Source: Odontocerum albicorne (lineage: Eukaryota; Arthropoda; Insecta; Trichoptera; Odontoceridae). Taken from it: a DNA stretch of 64,000 nt. The notes under the pieces are model-generated. The model was not told the origin of the DNA. It searched no databases and was given only the letters and a program-made list of their open reading frames with translations. A program made the translations under genes and the position numbers. The DNA lies in assembly GCA_949825065.1 (NCBI GenBank), contig OX463859.1, forward strand, positions 18,371,220 through 18,435,219, written 5' to 3'. Shown here one piece after another: positions 57,257-64,000 of the stretch. Every line of letters begins with the position of its first letter. Position 1 is the stretch's first letter.

Positions 57257-58548
57257 CGAGGCATATCCAGAAAGTGTACTGAATTTTTGTAGGTTACAAT
57301 TTTTTTTATTTAAACAAAAAAATTACGTGGTTACCGTAGTACATTTGTAAGCTATTTTTCGACATAATCGCCATTCCTCTCAATGCAGGTGGTGAAGCGG
57401 GGTATCAACTTTTTGATGCCTTCCTCGAAGTAGTTTCCCGCCAACCCCTCCGTCCACTTTTCCACCTCCTCCTTTACCTCCTCGTCGGTTGAAAACCTTT
57501 TTCCACCCATGTGCAGCTTCAGGGAGGTAAAGATATAGTAATCTGAAGGTGCTAGGTCAGGGGAATGCGCGGGATGGTTCAGGACATCCCATTTAAACGA
57601 GGCGACCAGTTCCGTCTGGCATTGTCGTGCAACAGGCAGACTCCCTTTGTCAGCATGCCTCTCCTCTTGTTCTGAATTTTTTTAGGGTCTCACAGTATCT
57701 TGCAGAGTTGATGGTCTCCCCTTGAGGCATATATTCAATTAAAATTATGCCTTGACAGTCCCAAAACACGGATGCCATGATTTTCTTGGCTGAAATTGTG
57801 GTTTTGAACTTTTTGGCAGAGGGTGAAGAGGTGTGACGCCACTGTTGAGACTGCCTTTTGGTTTCAGGCGTGTAGTGTGCAACCCAAGTTTCATCTCCAG
57901 TAACGATGGAGCGGAGAAATTCATCTCCATGGAGTTTGCAGTGCCTCAAAAACTCTTGCCTGGCCTCCACTCGATTCAACTTGTGTTGGTCTGTCAGCTG
58001 TTTTGGGACCCACCTCGCGGACAGTTTCCGATATCCGAGGGTTTCTGTGATAGTTTCGTGTAGTAGAGATCTGGAGATTTGCGGAAACATCGCAGAAAGT
58101 TCATCCACAGTCAATCTGCGATCGTCACGGAGCGCATTTTCGATTTTTTCCACAATTTCGTCAGTCACAATTGAAGGTCTTCCGCTCCTCTGATCATCAT
58201 GCACAGACGTACAACCGTTTTTAAACTCGCGACACCACTTGTACACAGTCGTACGATTCATAGCTTTATCACCATATACAGTTTTCACCTCATTATAAAC
58301 CTCAACCGGAGGTTGTCCTTTCCAAACGAGATAACGGATGACGCCGCGTATTTCGCACTTGGCGGGAGATTGGATTGACATTTTTCACAAAACGTGTTAT
58401 CGCGTCGACACTTCTCAACGTACTGACCTCGAACCGGTCTTGTTGCGGAGGGGAAGGGTCAGGCTACACGGAAATGTAGCCAACATGTCGAAAATAAAAT
58501 CCATCCGGTCGTGAGAGCCTCAGTACCCTACTTTCTGGATACGCCTCG
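57257..58548 (-). mobile_element. mariner element, 1292 bp (family of 29.1 kb)
   Basis: The left end CGAGGCATATCCAGAAAG follows TA (57255-57256). The right end inverted, CGAGGCGTATCCAGAAAG, is followed by CA where a TA is expected. It lies 105 bases upstream of the acceptor of the Star transmembrane exon. Confidence 0.92.
57352..58381 (-). pseudogene. mariner transposase, C-terminal part damaged
   Basis: ATG 58381 opens MSIQSPAKCEIRGVIRYLVW, and the frame is open for 240 codons. It shows both helix-turn-helix parts (YKWCREFKNG, RPSIVTDEIVEKIE), the KLSARWVPKQL linker, SIVTGDETWVAHYTPE and KKIMASVFWDCQG. Two deletions relative to the 29 kb copy (12 bases near 57677 and about 22 near 57610) break it. 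One of them removes part of the block after the second Asp. The end reads NHPAHSPDLAPSDYYIF, so the uncorrupted family is DD34D. It supplies the N-terminal domain that the 29 kb copy lacks. Confidence 0.9.
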
Positions 58549-58584
58549 CACATAATGAATCCTATTTTTCTTTGGAAAATATTA

Positions 58585-59160
58585 CAACACACAAATCTAC
58601 CTTACTTTGATCCTAAGATGCACATTTTCCCCCATGTAAACATTAAAAAAAACAGGGTGCGCCTTAGAATTGATGTGTCATACAATAGATTTTTTCCAAT
58701 TATTCAACGCTTTTAAAACGGTACCATCTATATTGTTTTCATGTTTTAAGGATTTTTGAAAAAGGAATATGAATCCTGTATGTTGACTGATAACAAATAA
58801 AGCAAGTTCTGGCATCAAAATTAGCAGAATGGTATCAACAGTTTAGAAGCTAATCCCAGAAAGAATAATGCAGCAATCATTTAAAACATGTTGCATCACC
58901 AACGCTTTCAATGGCTCAAGACTATATGTTATGGGATAATGAAGATGACTGCTCTGTAGATCAGACTCTGATATTGATCCAAAAGGAAGTGATGAGTAAC
59001 ATACTTTCTGATAAATATTACTATTGATAGTAAGTTGAATTCTATTATACTAAAAATATTTGTTAGATATATTTTAATGTGTTTTATTTTCTTAAAATCC
59101 AAAATTATTCCATTAGTGATGCTGAAATTAAGGTGCGTTTTATAATTCAAGAAATTAATA
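58585..59160 (+). pseudogene. pogo/Tigger-type relic
   Basis: A stretch containing CCTAAGATGCACATTTTCCC (about 58610) and a GGTGCGTTTTATAATTC (about 59132) resembles the ends of pogo-type elements. Between them, the plus strand reads CCITNAFNGSRLYVM and NEDDCSVDQTL. These recall the C-terminal KKC-ISNALDG-ED block of pogo-type transposases. The frame is badly decayed. Confidence 0.4.
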
Positions 59161-59367
59161 AACGGTCTGGCCAATGGGAAAGGTGACAGATTTTATTTTC
59201 GCATATCTACCAGCGCCATCTGTGGATGAATAAATGAGTTAACTAGTGACACATTTCGACTATTTTCCGTAAAAGTTTCAAAGCTCCGGCATCGCTGGTT
59301 TATTCGTAATGACGTAACAATTGACAGTACCTAGTAGAGTCCAGTAGTCTTGGTCAGAAACAGAACA

Positions 59368-59972
59368 ATGGAGCAACGTGCCATTAAATTTTGTTTTAAA
59401 TTGGGTAAAAGTGCCACAGAAACTTCTGGAATGATTCAAACCTTTATGGTAGTGAAGCGATGAGTCGTAAGAACGTTTGTAAGTGGTATGCAAGATTTCG
59501 TGATGGTAGAGAGAGCATTGAAGATGCTCATCGGCCTGGACCCTCATTGACAGTTCGAATTGAAGAAAATTTTCAAAAAGTGGCTGAAATGATCGTTGTG
59601 CGTCTACTAGGCTTATCGAGGAGCTCACTGAAATTCCTAAATCCACTGTCCATCTCATTTTATGGAAAATTTGGGCAAACGAAAGGTCCGTTCTTGCTTT
59701 GTACCGCAAACACTGACTGACAATCAAAAAGTTTGCGGAGTGGAGCACTCCAGAGACAAGAAAAGAGCGGCTGATATGGATCCAGAATTCATATTAAGCA
59801 TTGTAATAGGTGATGAAACATGGTGCTTTTAGTATGAGCCACTTACGAAGTGCCAGAGCTCGGAATGGAAGGGTCTCGAAATCTCGAAAACCGAAAAAAG
59901 TGCGCATGCAGCAGAGCCGAATCAAGACTCTGCTCACTATTTTCTTTGATAACAAAGGAATTATATCCATAA
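59368..59972 (+). pseudogene. mariner-like transposase relic (fifth type)
   Basis: From ATG 59368: MEQRAIKFCFKLGKSATET. A shift then leads to MSRKNVCKWYARFRDGRESI and EDAHRPGPSLTVRIEENFQK. Later, VIGDETWCF and YEPLTKCQSSEWKG (about 59805-59870) give the first catalytic block. KPKKVRMQQSRIKTLLTIFF and DNKGII follow. The remainder is lost. A CACAGATGGCGC-type block in the upstream DNA (about 59210) may be the old terminal region. It is the relic of a mariner type with the SEWK-KPKK signature. Confidence 0.7.
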
Positions 59973-60825
59973 GGATTTTTTTTGCTTAGAAATCATTTTT
60001 TTTATTGAGAAAATAAAAAATATTTCAACGCAACATCAAGTTGCATATTACCTGAAATCTCATTTTAAACTTTAAAATGAGTGCTTGATTCTTTCTCTAA
60101 CATATACTACCCTGGAAATATCAGCCATTATGTACAGTCGAACTTGGTTATTGAGAGCACAGATCACTGCTATAATGAGTAAAACTCTATAATGATTTTG
60201 ATTTATGCCTATTCCCATATAATCGCTCACTTTTATAACGAACATACTTCCTGGATGTAAGGAGCAAATTTTGGAAGTATACAAACATTCTTAATTTCTT
60301 GGGAAGTTGAAAAACCCCAATTCTTAGAATGGACAATGATGAAAGTACTTAGCTTTTATGACGACCTGTATTAAATTTTGTGTTGCTTTATGATATAAGC
60401 TTGTCCTTTTGGAGATGCGACGGCGCTAAAAAATAAGGCCTTGGTATTCCTCTTGTAGTTTATATTAATATTTATTAAAAAAAGTGATAAGCAGTTAAAA
60501 ATGCAATTTTTATTATCAAGTGTATTATAAGATTTTTTTATTATTATTATTTTTAATCACAGTGTTGTGTCACCGTTGTCCATCCTTTCTAAAGATATGG
60601 CGTGAAGATATGCTTTTGTTTACAATTTGATGAATGGATTTTGTATAGTATCATTGTGTTTGTATAATTAATGTTATACAAAGATAATGTTATGTTATAT
60701 AATTATGTTAAAATGTATTTTCTTTGTTAAGACATATTTAGTCCAAATATACGAGTACACTTAACAATTTAATAAATAATATGGTAATATCAATAAAAAA
60801 AATTGTGAACCTACTTACAAACATA
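59973..60825. other. Non-coding AT-rich stretch
   Basis: A CAGTCGAACTTGGTTATTGAG at 60134 after TA resembles a Tigger-like left end, but I find no right partner. There is nothing else. Confidence 0.35.
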
Positions 60826-61460
60826 CATACCATACCATTATGCCATCTCCCTGTCAGGTTAGGCAGAGAGAACAGTGCACCAGATTTTCCTATCTCGACA
60901 CACATCCTTAGCCTCTTCCACATCCATACACCTTCTTATACAACTTCAACCATTTCTCTTACTCTTACGTTTCCTTCTTTGAGAATATCATTCACTTAAT
61001 CCAACCAAATTTTCCTTGATCTTTCTCTCACACGCCTTCCACTCACATTTGCACTATGTATCTGTTTTGATAGTCTTTTTTCATTCATTCTATTCCACAT
61101 GCCCAAACCATCTCAACATGCTCTACTTCATCTGACTTAAGAGTTTTAAGTTCATATTCATCCCTTATCACTTCATTACGTATTTTGTCATACATTGTCA
61201 CTCCATGTATTCTTCTCAATGTAAGAATTTATTCGACTTCCACGTTTTGCTCCGATACATAGTTGGCACAAAAAATAAATTGTAGCCTATCATCTTAGCA
61301 GATTTTGATACCGTCTGGTTTGGGTACATGTTTTAATGCTCCATTGACTTGTTTCCTATCGCTACACACCGTTCGATATTCCTCTTAACTCTTGCATCAT
61401 TTGCGAAAATACTACCCAAATACCGGAATTCCTCAACTTGGTCCAATCTTTCAGTATTCA
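60826..61460 (-). pseudogene. LINE 3' fragment (copy 4, longest)
   Basis: On the minus strand: VEEFRYLGSIFANDARVKRN, which is the thumb-side motif after the reverse transcriptase active site. Then come TLRRIHGVTMYDKIRNEVIR, LRWFGHVE, a shifted GRRVRE block, CMDVEEAKDVCRDRKIWC and TVLSA-PDREM, followed by a GGTATGG-type tail. It extends further 5' than the copy at 47.4 kb and is more damaged. It shares the same 3' end as the copies at 8.7, 28.6 and 47.4 kb. Confidence 0.7.
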
Positions 61461-61681
61461 CTCATATTTATTTATTTATATAAGTAAATGGTACAATGTA
61501 TATTTTATTTACTTTTCCTTTCACACTTTTGTATCACCATTGTCAAAAAAACTATAAAAACATCTTATTGTGTACTTCATAGATGCATAAACTGAAAATC
61601 AAGGGAATCTAAAGGAGTAAAGAGTGTGTTGAGTTGACACGGAAGGTTCTTGGAAATGGGTAGAATAAAAATAGAATAGTA

Positions 61682-63909
61682 CAGTGGAACCTCTCATAAC
61701 GAGTAATTCGCATAACGAGCTAATAAGATTGTGAAAAAAATGCTCCCTTAACGAGCGACATTTCGCATAACGAGTGAAGCAGAAAGGGAAAGTCCCATCT
61801 TCACGTCACTCACTTGTGAGCCGGGACTTCCGCGCCAGTGCGTCAGTCTCTGGTTAGCACTCGTTACGCTAGCACGTTAGTGTCACATGTGATCACACAT
61901 TTTTCCAAACTTGTGTTCAGACATTATTAGTAATTTTTTTTGTGCTAACTTTAATAACCCTTGCAAAAATGCCCCTGAAGAAATTACCACAAGAAGACAG
62001 CCATAAGAGAATAAAAGTAACTGTAGAAATGAAAAGCGAGAACGAGGTGTAAGCGTGGCTGATCTAGCGCGCACATACAATCGGTCTACATCAACGATTT
62101 GCACTATCCTCAAGAACAAGGACAAAATTAAGAAGATAGATGCTTCAAAGGGAGTGTCAAGAATGTCTACGAAACGATTACCTATTCTTGATGATGTTGA
62201 AAGGTTGCTTCTCATATGGATAAACGAAAAGCAATTGTAAGGCGATACTATTTACGAAAACATAATTTGTGAGAAGGCGAAAGTTATTTTCGCCGACTTC
62301 GTTTAGAAGACGCCAGGATCATCAACTGCCGAAAAAGAAGTACAATTTAAAGGAAGTCATGGATGGTTCGAGAAATTTAAGAGAAGAACCGGCATCCACA
62401 GCGTTGTGAGGCACGGTGAAGCAGCAAACTCTGACACAAAGGCTGCAGAGAACTTCATCGGCGACTATAAGAAGCTCGTAGATTCTGAGGGTTACCTGTC
62501 GCAACAAGTTTTTAATTGTGACGAGACGGGTCTCTTCTGGAAAAAGATGCCAAAGCGAACCTATATAACAGCAGAGGAGAATGCAATGCCCGGCCACAAG
62601 CCAATGAAAGACTGCCTCACGCTGGTATTTTGTGCCAATGCAAGCGGCGATTTGAAAATTAAACTGCTGCTTGTTTACCATTCAGAAATTCCACGAGCCT
62701 TCAAGAAGTGTAATGTCCAGAAGAACAGACTAAATGTGATGTGGAGATCCAACAAGAAGGCTTGGGTGACACGTGTCATTTTCACTGATTGGATTAATGA
62801 AGTGTTTGGTCCTTCTGTGAAAAATATTTGCTTGAGATGAATCTGCCACTCCATGTCTTGCTCATTACAACGCACCCGTCCATCCTCCAGGACTACAAGA
62901 TGATATTCTTGAAGAATTTAATTTCATCAAAATCCAGTTTCTGCCTCCCAACACCACTCAGTTACTCCAGCATATGGACCAGCAGGTTATTTCTAACTTT
63001 AAGAAACTCTACACTAAAACACTCTTCGAGCGTTGTTTTGAGGTGACTGAAGGGACAAGTCTCACTCTCAGAGAGTTTTGGAAATATCACTTTCACATCG
63101 TTGCTTGCCTCAAGATGATTGACAAGGCGTGGGAAGGGGTTACCAAGAGGACCCTCACTTCTGCTGGGAAGAAGCTTTGGCCAGAGAGCGTTGTCGAATG
63201 TGATTTTGAGAGGTTTGAAACAGTACCTGTGGAGTCTACAGTCAACGAGATTGTGTCGATGGCCAATACCATGGGTCTGGAGGTGGATAACAACGATATT
63301 GATGAGCTTGTGGAAGAGCACAGTCAAGAGCTGACCACCGAAGAGCTTATGGAGCTGCATTGTGTTTCACAGCAAGAAGTTATGGAGGAGAGTTTGTTAG
63401 TGGAGGAGGAGGGAGTAGCAGAGCAACAATCTTCTGGCGCAATAAGAGAAATGCTGAAAGCGTGGAAAACTGTTGCATCGTACATTGAGAAGCATCACCC
63501 TAATAAGGAGGTGGCTATGCGTTCTACAAATATATTCAATGATAATGCTGTGTCACATTATCACCAAATTTTGAAGCGTCTTCAAAAACAAATGTCTCTA
63601 GATAGCTTTCTATTAAAAAAGAATTAATTATTTGTCATAAATAATAAACTAGTTATTTCGATTTTTTTTTATTGTTTTTTGCAAAGCGAAATCGCATTCC
63701 GGGTTGTTACGCTCCTTAACAATTTATAAGTATGTAATTTTATTTGAATAAACGTTAAAAATAAAAAAAATGAGTTTTTTTTTTCCGCATGGAACGCATT
63801 ATCGTATTTTACATTGATTTATATGGGGAAAATTGTTTCGCTTAACGAGTGTTTCACATAACGAGCAAGATTCTGGAACGAATTATTCTCGTTATGAGAG
63901 GTTCCACTG
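61682..63909 (+). mobile_element. Tigger element, full length, 2228 bp
   Basis: The left end CAGTGGAACCTCTCATAACG follows TA (61680-61681). The inverse at the right end is exact over that stretch, followed by TA (63910-63911). A second internal motif, CATAACGAG, is repeated near both ends. Perfect ends and a target duplication suggest a relatively recent insertion. Confidence 0.95.
61969..63627 (+). pseudogene. Dead Tigger (pogo-type) transposase, TIGD1-like
   Basis: ATG 61969 opens MPLKKLPQEDSHKRIKV. About six codons are lost with a shift near 62030. Then come the CENP-B type DNA-binding parts (VADLARTYNRSTSTICTILK, RLLLIWINEKQL), with a stop at 62238, an extra base near 62281 and a TAG near 62305. 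FKGSHGWFEKFKRRTGIHSV follows. The first catalytic Asp is in FNCDETGLFWKKMP. The second, expected in a DNAPAH block, is now TAC (62866-62868), beside a lost base that shifts the frame. The last 200 codons (63000-63627) are open, from MDQQVISNFKKLY to the C-terminal KRLQKQMSLDSFLLKKN. It is a transposon copy, not a domesticated gene. Confidence 0.93.
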
Positions 63910-64000
63910 TATTAAAAAAAATCAATAATTGATTAAATTGTCGACCTAATTATTTCACAATCTATTGTAAGTTGCATGGAGTTGTCAACAAACCCATATA

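Noticed and set aside
61969..63627. A domesticated TIGD1-like host gene
   Set aside because: It is bounded by perfect inverted repeats and TA duplications, has several shifts and stops, and the second catalytic Asp is lost.
57160..64000. First exon of Star on the minus strand
   Set aside because: I could not find an ATG-containing frame with a phase-0 donor that I would defend. It may lie beyond the window.

Overview
The window is AT-rich eukaryotic nuclear DNA, almost certainly from an insect. The evidence is spliced genes with insect orthologues (Tel2/TELO2, an EpsinR-type C-terminus, and Star, an arthropod EGFR-pathway gene) set in a dense mixture of Tc1/mariner, Tigger/pogo, piggyBac-like, non-LTR and SINE debris. 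No gene is complete within the window, and I see no bacterial, viral or CRISPR content.

Layout. Positions 1-1524 (+) are the 3' coding exon of Tel2/TELO2, already open at base 1. Positions 13185-13705 (+) are a terminal exon that I read as the C-terminus of EpsinR (lqfR/CLINT1). In Drosophila these two proteins are made from one compound locus, so the pair looks like the 3' half of an EpsinR-Tel2 locus with an 11.7 kb intron full of transposon relics. From about 14 to 48 kb I find no host gene, only mobile elements, tandem repeats and unassigned AT-rich DNA. On the minus strand, 57151-48349, four exons join in perfect phase and encode a type II membrane protein with a C-terminal FkbM-like domain. 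This is Star, lacking its first exon(s). Its introns hold two copies of one mariner family, a DUF4817-type transposase fragment, a piggyBac-like relic and an 18-bp satellite. A fifth mariner lies 105 bp upstream of the TM exon. The last 2.3 kb hold a full-length but dead Tigger element with both terminal repeats and TA duplications.

Mobile elements. Six mariner copies have both ends with a TA or near-TA duplication, or only a decayed left end: 5.6, 29.1, 36.2, 38.2, 41.9 and 57.3 kb. The copy at 55.0 kb also has both ends and is the closest to intact. The copy at 48.8 kb has lost its right end. All have frameshifts, stops or internal deletions. There are also older mariner relics at 7.1, 9.8, 19.3 and 59.4 kb. 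Nesting is common: a mariner inside a Tigger-like relic, a MITE inside a mariner relic, and LINE tails inside other elements. This gives a relative insertion chronology.

I did not find a convincing undescribed system. The points most worth follow-up are the EpsinR-Tel2 arrangement, the conserved acidic DSDDD motif in Tel2, the altered SAM-site motifs in Star, the near-palindromic double transposon at 8.7-9.7 kb, the near-intact mariner, and the Tigger element that resembles vertebrate Tigger1. All assignments come from reading translations by eye. No database search was possible.
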